Below, piece after piece: positions 1 through 6,808 of a DNA stretch of 10,311 nucleotides; within the stretch, counting starts at the first letter, position 1, and every line of letters starts with the position of its first letter. Position numbers and translations under genes: made by a program. The notes below the pieces were generated by a model. That model worked only from the letters and a program-made list of their open reading frames with translations, searched no databases and had not been told where the DNA came from. Origin of the DNA: Oscillospiraceae bacterium (GTDB lineage Bacteria; Bacillota; Clostridia; Saccharofermentanales; Saccharofermentanaceae); the NCBI GenBank assembly GCA_902782985.1, contig CACZPC010000239.1:1-10311 (forward strand), given 5' to 3'.

Positions 1-135
1 AATGCCATCAAATCCCATGATAAGGAAGCTGCCGGAGCTGCAGTAGAGAAACATATGGCAAGATTCGACATGGACTGGGACATCATCGCGAAGGAATACA
101 GCGAGTTTATTACAGAAGCCCATTCTGCTCTTTAA
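1..135 (+). CDS. C-terminal end of a probable GntR-family (FCD domain) transcriptional regulator, partial
   Basis: An open frame runs from base 1 to a TAA at 133-135, giving the last 44 residues of a protein that starts outside the window. The stretch beginning NAIKSHDKEAAGAAVEKHM resembles the last helices of the FCD ligand-binding domain of FadR-type GntR regulators, where a pattern like 'aI..rD.eaA..am..Hl' is typical. Such proteins are cytoplasmic repressors or activators that bind small organic acids through the FCD domain and DNA through an N-terminal winged helix; that part is not visible here. The 3' end overlaps the convergent XRE gene by 26 bases (110-135), and no intrinsic terminator follows the stop. 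The call rests on a short motif; another all-helical protein is possible. Confidence 0.5.
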   Translation, partial: NAIKSHDKEAAGAAVEKHMARFDMDWDIIAKEYSEFITEAHSAL

Positions 136-1243
136 ATCGCTCATCAAATGCCTGCCGGTCGGGGTTTTCTAATTCGGCATTAAAGCCCGGCAGAAGATAT
201 TCCTGACGCATATAGCTATTAATATCAAGATCAAGGAAATAATTATAGAAGAAGATCATTACGTATGTGACGGAGTGGTCTTCTTTTTTATCGCCTTCGG
301 GTACCATGGCATATACGAAGCCGTTATAGCTGTCGCTGTCCATTGCTACCAGATCGTAGCCGTCGGGTTCTCCCGTTACCGAATATATACCCGTATAGTC
401 TTCTACTCCGATCTCTTCCAGGCGGGCAATCTCCGCTTCATAGGAAGCCTCGTCATAGGATACGGTCATATAAAGGATATACTGGGGATCCCAGGGATTA
501 TAGTATGTATACTGATAGTCCGTGACGGATGCTTCATCGATATGCTCAGGCAGGACTGCCGTCATATCATAAGATGGGAATTTGTATTTGCTCTTTGTCT
601 CATTTCGATATTCGTTATATGTTGCCGTATCCGTCATCGCGACAGGCTTGTTTATACGTGTGTCGAGGTAAAAAAGTCCGACAATAGCCGTCAGGAGCAC
701 CACCTGACCTACTCCTGCCAGAAGCATGATTATAGTGATCAGCTTGATGGCAAATACGAGTTTCTTATGCTTCGCAATTCTCTTGAGGATGCCGGTTACA
801 TAGAGCGTGATCGTCGCCGTGATCACAAGTGATATGAAGGATACGACTATAGTTATAAATCTTTTAAAATCAGGCTCGTATCCTACTATCTGAAGTACGA
901 TCACCAGAAGTGATACGAATACTCCTATTACTCCCGCGATCTGGATAAACCTTAAAAGCTTATCCTTCTCATTGCCTGCATAGTCCGCCATCTTGTCCGC
1001 TACTTCCCTTATTTCGCTGTCCATCATGTCGCTTTTCCTTTCGCCGTCGATAAGCTCTCTGACATCTACATCGTAGAAATCAGCAAGATCTACAAGCAGG
1101 GAGATATCAGGGAGACTGGATCCCGTCTCCCACCTTGATACGGATCTGGAAGTTGTATTGAAGTGAGCGGCCAGCTGTTCCTGCGTAAGTCCCTTCTCAT
1201 TACGAAGTGACCTTAAGAAACGACCGATCTTCTTTTGATCCAT
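110..1243 (-). CDS. XRE-family helix-turn-helix regulator anchored in the membrane, with an extracytoplasmic C-terminal domain
   Basis: The 377-residue protein starts with a Cro/C1-type helix-turn-helix at about residues 5-60, including LTQEQLAAHFNTTSRSVSRWE and then SLPDISLL; this is the DNA-binding part. Hydrophobic spans lie at about 99-121, 129-152 and 162-193. The basic loop KRIAKHKK (154-161) between spans 2 and 3 should be cytoplasmic. That puts the HTH inside and the last 180 or so residues, rich in Tyr, Asp and Glu, outside. I do not recognise the outer domain. The layout suggests a one-component sensor of an envelope or external signal, which is inference. The ATG at 1243 is preceded by an AGGGGGG ribosome site about 10 bases upstream. 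Two palindromes upstream suggest autoregulation. No terminator follows rnr, so some read-through from rnr is possible. Its 3' end lies inside the convergent gene at the left edge. Confidence 0.85.
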   Translation of the reverse strand: MDQKKIGRFLRSLRNEKGLTQEQLAAHFNTTSRSVSRWETGSSLPDISLLVDLADFYDVDVRELIDGERKSDMMDSEIREVADKMADYAGNEKDKLLRFIQIAGVIGVFVSLLVIVLQIVGYEPDFKRFITIVVSFISLVITATITLYVTGILKRIAKHKKLVFAIKLITIIMLLAGVGQVVLLTAIVGLFYLDTRINKPVAMTDTATYNEYRNETKSKYKFPSYDMTAVLPEHIDEASVTDYQYTYYNPWDPQYILYMTVSYDEASYEAEIARLEEIGVEDYTGIYSVTGEPDGYDLVAMDSDSYNGFVYAMVPEGDKKEDHSVTYVMIFFYNYFLDLDINSYMRQEYLLPGFNAELENPDRQAFDERFKEQNGLL

Positions 1244-1306
1244 TGTCCGGATACCCCCCTTGCCTTGTTACGGCTCCAAGATAGCGAATTTGACGCGAAA
1301 ATAACA

Positions 1307-1316
1307 CGACATGTCG
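1307..1316. promoter_or_regulatory. Perfect palindrome CGACATGTCG, candidate operator
   Basis: This perfect 10-base palindrome lies 64 bases upstream of the XRE regulator's start codon, in the gap after rnr. It shares the GACATGTC core with a second site whose centre is about 36 bases away. XRE regulators commonly bind short palindromes next to their own gene, so autoregulation is the likely role. I see no convincing -35/-10 pair here, so its position relative to a promoter is unknown. Confidence 0.45.
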
Positions 1317-1343
1317 CGAGAATTGCCTGTTTACGGGCATCAG

Positions 1344-1356
1344 GACATGTCATGTC
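1344..1356. promoter_or_regulatory. Second GACATGTC palindrome, overlapping a GACATG-T-CATGTC inverted repeat; candidate operator
   Basis: GACATGTC (1344-1351) repeats the core of the site at 1307-1316. The same bases also form the longer inverted repeat GACATG-T-CATGTC (1344-1356), so two overlapping dyads share one half-site. It begins 10 bases past the rnr stop codon. Two copies of the same 8-base palindrome in a 122-base gap support a real binding site, probably for the adjacent XRE protein. The assignment is inference. Confidence 0.45.
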
Positions 1357-1365
1357 GGGTCGTTA

Positions 1366-3357
1366 TCAGAATGCTCTTCTTGACTTCTTTCCTCTTTTCC
1401 TTGCAAGAGTCTTCGCCTTGCGTCTGCCGACATTGACCTTGTCATCTTTGTCTCGCGAGGAACTCTTCCTGACCGTACCTTCTACCTCATCAGAGAAGAC
1501 GAAGTCTATGCGGTTCATATCGGTATCGACGGCTGCAACAATGACCTCTGCCTCCATGCCGATCGTGAGCTTTCGCCCTGTACGTGAACCGATCGCTCTG
1601 TATGCCCTCTCATCGAAGATATAGTGATCCGACATCGTCCTGAAGGGAACGAATCCCTCAACTGTATTCGGAAGCATTACAAAGACGCCTGCGCCGATTA
1701 TGGACGTGATCCTGCCAATGAATCTCTGACCGACCTTATCGGCCATATACTGAGCGATCTTAACATCATTTGATGCACGCTCGGCTTCTACGGAATTACG
1801 CTCCATATCAGATGAATGATCCGACACACTGCCGACGAGTCCGGCGAAATGCCTTCTCTTCTTCTCACCGTGTATATAACTCTTGATTATCCTGTGGATA
1901 TAAAGATCGGGATATCTTCTGATGGGGCTCGTAAAATGGCAGTAGAACTTGGATGCCAGTCCGAAGTGCCCGAGGCAGTCAGGAGCATATCTGGCCTTTG
2001 CCATACATCTTAAGAGGACCGTATCGAGCATCGGCTTAGCCTCATCATCCTTGATCGTGGACATATATTCCGAGATCATCAGCGGAGTTATCTTACCTGA
2101 GAGTCTTCCGACGGCACCGAATGTCTTAGCCACATTGCAGAACTTGGAGATCTTGATCGAATCGGGATCCTCATGAACTCTGTATACGAAAGGATAATTC
2201 ATGGTAGCGAATCTCTCAGCGACGAACTCGTTGGCACAGATCATGAACTGCTCGATTATACCGTTACAGAAATTAATGGGATAAGCCATGATATCGAGTA
2301 CATCGCCCTTATCATCAAGGATGACCTTTGTCTCCGGGAATTCGAAATTGATGGCACCCTTGCCGTCTCTCATCCTCTTTAATATCTCGGCGAGTTTCTT
2401 CATCTTGCGGAGCATTTCGACGATAGGTCCATACTCAGAAGCATCACTATCCTTCGGCTCGGTGAGGATACGATATGATTCCTTATAGCTCATCCTTCGG
2501 TCACTTCTTATGACACTCTCATAAAGATTACCGTCATATGTGATGCCGTTCTCATCTATGAGCATTTCGGCAGTCATCGATAATCTGTCAACATTGGGAT
2601 TAAGGCTGCACAAGCCGTTACTGAGCTTGGGCGGAAGCATCGGGATAACTCTGTCGACAAGATAGACCGATGTAGCTCTGAGCATCGCCTCTTTATCAAG
2701 CTCGGTGTTCTCTCTTACATAATGAGATACATCCGCTATATGTACATAAAGTTTATAATTTCCGCCCGGGATCTCCTCGATGGAAATGGCATCATCAAGA
2801 TCCTTAGCCTCCTCGCCGTCGATCGTGATAGTCAGAAGATCACGAAGGTCATGTCTTCCGCCCTTTATCTCCTCTTCAACCGTCTCGGGATCGGGATTAA
2901 CGGGCAGATCCTTTACTTCTTCGAGCACTGCCTCGGGGAATGTCTGCGCCAGGCCGAACTGACGAAGTACCGCCAGCATCTTGACGTCATTATTTCCCAT
3001 ATCGCCTAATACCTCGACGATCTTACCTCTGTAGTCACGGTTCTCGGAGTCGGGATTTAATATCTCACAGACAACGGTCATCTTGAAAGGCGCACCGTTT
3101 AGATTATTCTTATCGATCCTTACGGGACCGAAGTTGGTAGCTTTAAACTGCGGATCCGGCATTACCGTGCCGCCCTCACCATTCTCAACAAGAAGTCCTA
3201 TTACCTGATTCTTTACCTGCTGCGGACCTCTGGGAGCAAGATCCGAAAAGCACCTGGGGGCTTCGGGATCGAGGGGCTTCATAGCACCGTTCCTCTCCTG
3301 CTGCCTTATACTCATATTTACTGAAGATCTGCTCTTTTTATTACTGTACTTAGCCAT
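1366..3357 (-). CDS. rnr: RNase R-type 3'-5' exoribonuclease, N-terminally short form
   Basis: RNase R degrades RNA, including structured RNA, from the 3' end in the cytoplasm. The RNB domain covers about residues 170-500. TIDGEEAKDLDDA carries the four metal-binding aspartates (D180, D186, D188, D189) with family spacing. SNGLCSLNPNVDRL and HFTSPIRRYPDLYIHR (474-489) are family signatures. An S1 domain follows at about 543-622, then a Lys/Arg-rich tail. The protein has 663 residues, against roughly 780-810 in Bacillus and Escherichia enzymes. Residues 50-145 match the second cold-shock/OB domain, so the usual N-terminal helix-turn-helix and first OB domain seem absent. The upstream DNA holds only a terminator and secG, so they are not encoded nearby. 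The ATG at 3357 has GAGGTG about 8 bases upstream. No terminator follows the stop, and smpB is absent. Confidence 0.95.
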   Translation of the reverse strand: MAKYSNKKSRSSVNMSIRQQERNGAMKPLDPEAPRCFSDLAPRGPQQVKNQVIGLLVENGEGGTVMPDPQFKATNFGPVRIDKNNLNGAPFKMTVVCEILNPDSENRDYRGKIVEVLGDMGNNDVKMLAVLRQFGLAQTFPEAVLEEVKDLPVNPDPETVEEEIKGGRHDLRDLLTITIDGEEAKDLDDAISIEEIPGGNYKLYVHIADVSHYVRENTELDKEAMLRATSVYLVDRVIPMLPPKLSNGLCSLNPNVDRLSMTAEMLIDENGITYDGNLYESVIRSDRRMSYKESYRILTEPKDSDASEYGPIVEMLRKMKKLAEILKRMRDGKGAINFEFPETKVILDDKGDVLDIMAYPINFCNGIIEQFMICANEFVAERFATMNYPFVYRVHEDPDSIKISKFCNVAKTFGAVGRLSGKITPLMISEYMSTIKDDEAKPMLDTVLLRCMAKARYAPDCLGHFGLASKFYCHFTSPIRRYPDLYIHRIIKSYIHGEKKRRHFAGLVGSVSDHSSDMERNSVEAERASNDVKIAQYMADKVGQRFIGRITSIIGAGVFVMLPNTVEGFVPFRTMSDHYIFDERAYRAIGSRTGRKLTIGMEAEVIVAAVDTDMNRIDFVFSDEVEGTVRKSSSRDKDDKVNVGRRKAKTLARKRGKKSRRAF

Positions 3358-3380
3358 AGTTCGTTCACCTCTATATAGTA

Positions 3381-3409
3381 ATTAAATAAAAAAAGACCGT
3401 CTTATGCAA
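3381..3409 (-). promoter_or_regulatory. Possible rnr promoter built over the secG terminator
   Basis: Read on the minus strand, TTGCAT (3404-3409), a 17-base spacer and TTTAAT (3381-3386, 5 of 6 to consensus) could form a sigma-A promoter. The -35 box would be the loop and stem of the secG terminator, and transcription would start just upstream of the rnr ribosome site. The same TTGCAT -35 with 17-base spacing occurs in the secG promoter. The -35 match is weak, so rnr may instead depend on read-through. Confidence 0.35.
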
Positions 3410-3418
3410 GACGGTCTT
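3388..3418 (-). terminator. Intrinsic terminator after secG
   Basis: An 11-base-pair perfect stem, AAGACCGTCTT (3393-3403) against AAGACGGTCTT (3408-3418), has a four-base loop. On the minus strand it is followed by a run of seven T (3388-3394, overlapping the stem foot). It starts 22 bases after the secG stop and lies 31 bases before the rnr start codon, so it should uncouple secG from rnr. Confidence 0.9.
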
Positions 3419-3440
3419 GTAAGTTCGATCAAATGATCTC

Positions 3441-3698
3441 TTACCAATGCTTTGTGATGGAAAGATAAAGAACAACAGATACAACTGCAAAAATGACTGC
3501 AGTGATCAATGTTGCAGACTTAAGCCTCTCCTCAAGAGATCTGCCCTTAGTCTTACTGTAGTAAGAATCCATCGTATTGGTAGCACCGGATACAACACCC
3601 ATACCGCGGTCATTACCTTCCTGTACAAGGAAAAGACCGACCATGATGATCCCGGCCAATATATCAAGAATAGAAAAAATAATAGTTAACGGTGTCAT
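3441..3698 (-). CDS. secG: Preprotein translocase subunit SecG
   Basis: SecG is the small accessory subunit of the SecYEG channel and aids SecA-driven export. The 85-residue protein has the expected two-span layout: a first span at about 5-24, the polar loop QEGNDRGMGVVSGATNT (26-42), and a second span at about 62-80. The loop matches the SecG signature, in which a Q(E/D)G segment is followed by a Gly-rich stretch, and the length is normal for Bacillota. The ATG at 3698 has GGAGG nine bases upstream. It has its own promoter and terminator, so it is probably expressed as a single-gene unit. Lying upstream of rnr is the usual arrangement in Bacillota. Confidence 0.95.
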   Translation of the reverse strand: MTPLTIIFSILDILAGIIMVGLFLVQEGNDRGMGVVSGATNTMDSYYSKTKGRSLEERLKSATLITAVIFAVVSVVLYLSITKHW

Positions 3699-3734
3699 TC
3701 AATCATGCCTCCAAACCGAATTATCAGCCGAATA

Positions 3735-3763
3735 ATGATAACATACGACTCTGTCTAATGCAA
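3735..3763 (-). promoter_or_regulatory. secG promoter (sigma-A type, extended -10)
   Basis: On the minus strand, TTGCAT (3758-3763) is followed after 17 bases by TATCAT (3735-3740, 5 of 6 to consensus). A TG one base before the -10 gives an extended -10 element. Transcription would start near 3728, about 30 bases before the secG ATG. The -35 box lies directly after the ATPase stop codon, and I see no minus-strand terminator between the ATPase and secG. Confidence 0.6.
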
Positions 3764-3766
3764 TCA

Positions 3767-6526
3767 TTATTGCTTTTTTGATTTGATCGTCTTAAATACC
3801 TCACTTGCCGTAAAGGGGATCAGCGCCAACGGGATGATAAGGAGCCATGCAGTGGGATTAAGAGCAATATTATCGAAGATCTTATTGATTCCCGGAATGT
3901 AGATAACAGCCAGGAGCATAATGATCGACAGACCTACGGCAGCATTCATCATCTTATTGGTGAAAAGACCGAGCTTAAATACCGATACCCTCTCTGATCT
4001 TGCCGCAAAGGCTCTGAAGAGCTCAGCTAAGATCAATGTAGCAAAAGCCATCGTCCTTGCGCCCGTGATACTCTCATTCGAAGATGTATCGAAGAAGAAG
4101 TTCGATGTAGATGTAAGGGAAACGAGGAAAGCCGTAGCTACACTGGCGAAGATAGCCAGTGACTGGACCGCGATGCTTATCTTCATGGATCCGTTGATGA
4201 TAGGCTCACCCTTCTTACGGGGAGGAAGCTTCATTATGCCGGGCTCCCCCTTCTCACGTCCGAGAGCAAGTGCGGGGAATGAATCCGTTACGAGATTGAG
4301 CCAGAGAAGCTGGATCGCCGTAAGCGGAGCTGCAATACCGGGGATGAACGTATTAGGTATAAGCGATATAAGGAAGATAACGAGTATCTCACCTACATTA
4401 CATGACAGAAGGAAGCTTACGAACTTTCTTATGTTCGCATAGATAACTCTTCCCTGCTCTACCGCCTTAACGATAGTAGCGAAGTTATCGTCCATAAGGA
4501 TCATGTCTGCGGCATTCTTGGATACGTCAGTACCGGTAATACCCATGGCAACACCGATGTCAGCAGCCTTGAGAGCAGGAGCATCATTAACGCCGTCACC
4601 TGTCATTGAAGCAATGTGATTATTGTCACGAAGAGCAGTTACGATCCTTACCTTATGCTCGGGAGATACACGGGCATAGACATTAGTAGTCTCACAGGCA
4701 ACACGAAGATCCTCATCACTCATCTTGTCGAGTTCGGAACCGGAAAGTGCACCTGCACCGTCATCCATCATCTCGAGATTATTACCGATGGCAACAGCCG
4801 AATCCTTAAAGTCACCGGTGATCATAACTGTCCTGATACCTGCCTGCTTACATACGGCGATCGCCGCCTTAGCTTCTTCTCTCTCGGGATCGATCATACC
4901 GATAAGTCCGATAAAGATAAGATCCTTCTCGTGCGAGAAATCAGGTTCTACATTGACATCATCATGTCTTCTGTATGCAAAAGCCAGAACACGGATAGCC
5001 TTGCTTGCAAACTCGTGATTCTGCTTTGTGATCCTGTCCATGAACTCGGGAGTCATGGGATGCTCGCCATCCTTGTCCGCATAATATGCGCATCTGCTGA
5101 GAACGATATCGGGAGCACCCTTGGTAAAGCTGATAAGCTTACCTTCCTCGATACCAGAGTTATATGTGGTCATCATCTTACGATCAGAGTCGAAAGGCAG
5201 TTCCTTAACTCTCTTGAAGCGATTCATCATCTCTTCCCTGATCATACCGCACTTGGATCCTAATGTCGTAAGAGACCCCTCCGTAGGATCACCGATACAG
5301 GAATAAGAACCGTCATCGCCCTTAACGATGGAAGCGTCATTACAGAGCACTGCTGCGCGGCAGAGCATTTCGCTCACACCCGAAGGAGTATGAACCTTGC
5401 CGTCAGGTCCTAAGATACGTCCGTCGGGAGCATATCCGTTACCCTCGACATCATATACATGAAGTCCGTCGTAGAGGACCTTAACCGTCATCTGATTCTG
5501 TGTAAGAGTACCTGTCTTATCAGAGCAGATAACGTCAACACACCCCAATGTCTCTACTGCAAGAAGTCTCTTTACTACGGCATTGCTCTCCGCCATCTTC
5601 GTCATACCGATCGAAAGGACGATGGTAACTACAGCCGCAAGTCCCTCGGGGATAGCAGCGACCGCAAGAGATACGGCCGTCATAAGAGCATCCATGACAG
5701 TCTGCTTCTGAACGAAGATATCAACAAGGAATACGATGATACATACGATGATACATACTACGGCAAGTACCTTGCCCAATGCATTAAGGCCCTTCTGAAG
5801 GGGTGTTGTCTCATTCTCTATGCTGGTAAGCTTATCCGCGATCTTACCGAGCTCGGTATTGCGGCCTGTGCCTACAACTACACCCTTTGCACGTCCGTAT
5901 GTAACAGCCGTACCCATGAAGAGCATATTCTTACGGTCACCGATGGAGCAGTCCTCATCAAGGATAGCCTTGGCATCCTTATCGACGGGAACTGATTCAC
6001 CCGTAAGGGACGATTCCTCTGCCTGAAGTGAATTGGAATCTATAAGTCTGATATCCGCGGCAATGGCATCACCTGCATCGATGGAAACGATATCGCCTTC
6101 AACGAGTCGCTCGGAATCTACCATAATGAGCTCACCGTTACGGATGACCTTGCTCTGGGAAGAACTCATCTTCTTAAGAGCTGCCAGAGCCTGATCGGCC
6201 TTACCTTCCTGATATACGCCGAGGATGGCATTAAGGATAACGATCGCGATGATGACAAATACATCGATCCAGCCCTCGAATCCGTTATTCTCCTTGATCG
6301 CCATTACAGCCGAAAGTGCAGCAGCTACGATAAGGATGATGACCATGGCATCCGCAAACTGTAAAAGGAACTTCTTCCAGAGCGGAACCTTCTTCTCCTC
6401 GCCCAGAGTATTGGGACCGAATTTCTCTAATCTCTCGCCTGCCTCGGTAGAAGTAAGACCCTTGTCAGTGTCTGTACCGAGCTTGCTCAAAATCTCTTCA
6501 ATAGTACCGGTAAACGGCTTTTCCAT
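3767..6526 (-). CDS. P2-type cation-transporting ATPase, probably calcium export
   Basis: This is a complete P-type ATPase of 919 residues from the ATG at 6526. Motifs in order: TGES of the actuator domain (175-178), PEGL in span 4 (293-296), the phosphorylated Asp in DKTGT (D336), KGAP in the nucleotide-binding domain (469-472), and TGDGVNDAP (642-650). A cation-ATPase N-terminal region precedes span 1, and about ten membrane spans are visible. Residues aligned with the SERCA calcium ligands are present: E294, N710, E713, N744, T747, D748 and E835. This fits ATP-driven calcium efflux from the cytoplasm, probably with two sites. A frame extends upstream to a TTG at 6553, but only the ATG at 6526 has a proper ribosome site. 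Calcium is inferred from these residues; sodium or another cation is not excluded. Confidence 0.9.
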   Translation of the reverse strand: MEKPFTGTIEEILSKLGTDTDKGLTSTEAGERLEKFGPNTLGEEKKVPLWKKFLLQFADAMVIILIVAAALSAVMAIKENNGFEGWIDVFVIIAIVILNAILGVYQEGKADQALAALKKMSSSQSKVIRNGELIMVDSERLVEGDIVSIDAGDAIAADIRLIDSNSLQAEESSLTGESVPVDKDAKAILDEDCSIGDRKNMLFMGTAVTYGRAKGVVVGTGRNTELGKIADKLTSIENETTPLQKGLNALGKVLAVVCIIVCIIVFLVDIFVQKQTVMDALMTAVSLAVAAIPEGLAAVVTIVLSIGMTKMAESNAVVKRLLAVETLGCVDVICSDKTGTLTQNQMTVKVLYDGLHVYDVEGNGYAPDGRILGPDGKVHTPSGVSEMLCRAAVLCNDASIVKGDDGSYSCIGDPTEGSLTTLGSKCGMIREEMMNRFKRVKELPFDSDRKMMTTYNSGIEEGKLISFTKGAPDIVLSRCAYYADKDGEHPMTPEFMDRITKQNHEFASKAIRVLAFAYRRHDDVNVEPDFSHEKDLIFIGLIGMIDPEREEAKAAIAVCKQAGIRTVMITGDFKDSAVAIGNNLEMMDDGAGALSGSELDKMSDEDLRVACETTNVYARVSPEHKVRIVTALRDNNHIASMTGDGVNDAPALKAADIGVAMGITGTDVSKNAADMILMDDNFATIVKAVEQGRVIYANIRKFVSFLLSCNVGEILVIFLISLIPNTFIPGIAAPLTAIQLLWLNLVTDSFPALALGREKGEPGIMKLPPRKKGEPIINGSMKISIAVQSLAIFASVATAFLVSLTSTSNFFFDTSSNESITGARTMAFATLILAELFRAFAARSERVSVFKLGLFTNKMMNAAVGLSIIMLLAVIYIPGINKIFDNIALNPTAWLLIIPLALIPFTASEVFKTIKSKKQ

Positions 6527-6536
6527 TTTTATATTT

Positions 6537-6543
6537 CTCCCTC
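6537..6543 (-). promoter_or_regulatory. Ribosome binding site that fixes the ATPase start
   Basis: GAGGGAG on the minus strand lies 10 bases upstream of the ATG at 6524-6526. The frame continues upstream to a TTG at 6551-6553, but the ribosome site would then lie inside the coding region and no purine-rich site precedes the TTG. The ATG giving MEKPFTG is therefore the better start. Confidence 0.8.
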
Positions 6544-6577
6544 TGTTCTGCAAAATAATAGAAGCAAAACAAAAATA

Positions 6578-6606
6578 ATTATATAACTGAGCTCTCTATT
6601 TTTAAA
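6578..6606 (-). promoter_or_regulatory. Promoter of the P-type ATPase gene
   Basis: On the minus strand, TTTAAA (6601-6606, 4 of 6 to consensus), a 17-base spacer and a perfect TATAAT (6578-6583) form a sigma-A promoter. Transcription would start near 6571, giving a leader of about 45 bases. The -35 box lies inside the left arm of the palindrome at 6597-6634, so a protein bound there would compete with RNA polymerase. Confidence 0.55.
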
Positions 6607-6634
6607 TATATACGCATGCGTATATTTAAAAATA
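6597..6634. repeat. Large AT-rich palindrome centred on GCATGC, candidate operator
   Basis: Two arms of 20 and 18 bases meet between 6616 and 6617. The inner 18 bases, from ATATACGC through GCGTATAT, are a perfect palindrome. After a two-base bulge on the left, nine more bases pair on each side. There is no T-run of the terminator kind beside a GC-rich stem, and no gene points into it, so a terminator is unlikely. Overlap with the ATPase -35 box suggests a regulator site. Confidence 0.5.
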
Positions 6635-6680
6635 TTTTGTGAATTCGATCGGCTTCTGATATGCAATCTGTCATAAAAGA

Positions 6681-6712
6681 TTTTCCGTTCTTACTGCGGA
6701 AATGCCGGAAAA
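6681..6712. other. Pair of alternative small hairpins in the divergent intergenic region
   Basis: TTTCCG (6682-6687) can pair with CGGAAA (6697-6702), or TTTTCCG (6681-6687) with CGGAAAA (6706-6712). The segment lies upstream of both proposed transcription starts, so an RNA role would need a longer transcript than the predicted promoters give. No other structure stands out between 6644 and 6730. Confidence 0.2.
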
Positions 6713-6730
6713 CACCATTCGCACTCACTA

Positions 6731-6750
6731 TTCACAAATTTCTTTGCGAA
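6731..6750. promoter_or_regulatory. 8-4-8 inverted repeat in the operon promoter, candidate operator
   Basis: TTCACAAA (6731-6738) and TTTGCGAA (6743-6750) are inverted copies (7 of 8 matching) separated by four bases. They cover the -35 box and most of the spacer. Two further TTTGTGAA copies lie nearby, one at the proposed transcription start (6763-6770) and one beside the ATPase palindrome (6636-6643). This pattern suits a repressor. I cannot assign a regulator. Confidence 0.45.
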
Positions 6751-6759
6751 TTATATAAT
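6731..6759 (+). promoter_or_regulatory. Promoter of the two-gene redox operon
   Basis: TTCACA (6731-6736, 5 of 6 to consensus), a 17-base spacer and a perfect TATAAT (6754-6759) form a strong sigma-A promoter. Transcription would start near 6766, giving a leader of about 43 bases with GAGGGGG at 6795-6801. The -10 box lies in the 12-base palindrome AATTATATAATT (6749-6760). Confidence 0.7.
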
Positions 6760-6808
6760 TGTTTTGTGAAGGTTATACAATCTTGCCTCACAGCGAGGGG
6801 GAATTCAA

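Noticed and set aside
275..832. Plus-strand open frame of 185 residues
   Set aside because: It is antisense to the XRE regulator and has a Cys/Ile/Tyr-rich composition without domains, so it is a shadow frame.
1235..1624. Plus-strand open frame of 129 residues across the rnr-XRE gap
   Set aside because: It runs over the operator region and then antisense to the rnr 3' end. No ribosome site or family match is visible.
3758..3778. Plus-strand hairpin GCAAT-CATT-ATTGC followed by six T, resembling a terminator
   Set aside because: No plus-strand gene leads into it. The T-run is the reverse of Lys codons at the ATPase C-terminus and the stem is only five AT-rich pairs, so it is probably chance.
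4616..5263. Long plus-strand open frame (215 residues), with others at 3921-4442 and 5459-5995
   Set aside because: They lie antisense inside the P-type ATPase, whose motifs are unmistakable. They have no ribosome site and no recognisable domain.
6731..6780. Rex-type redox repressor site, suggested by TTGTGAA and TTCACAA half-sites
   Set aside because: Rex sites have TTGTGAA first and TTCACAA second. Here the clear inverted pair is in the opposite order, and TTGTGAAGGTTATACAA at 6764 is too imperfect with the wrong spacing.
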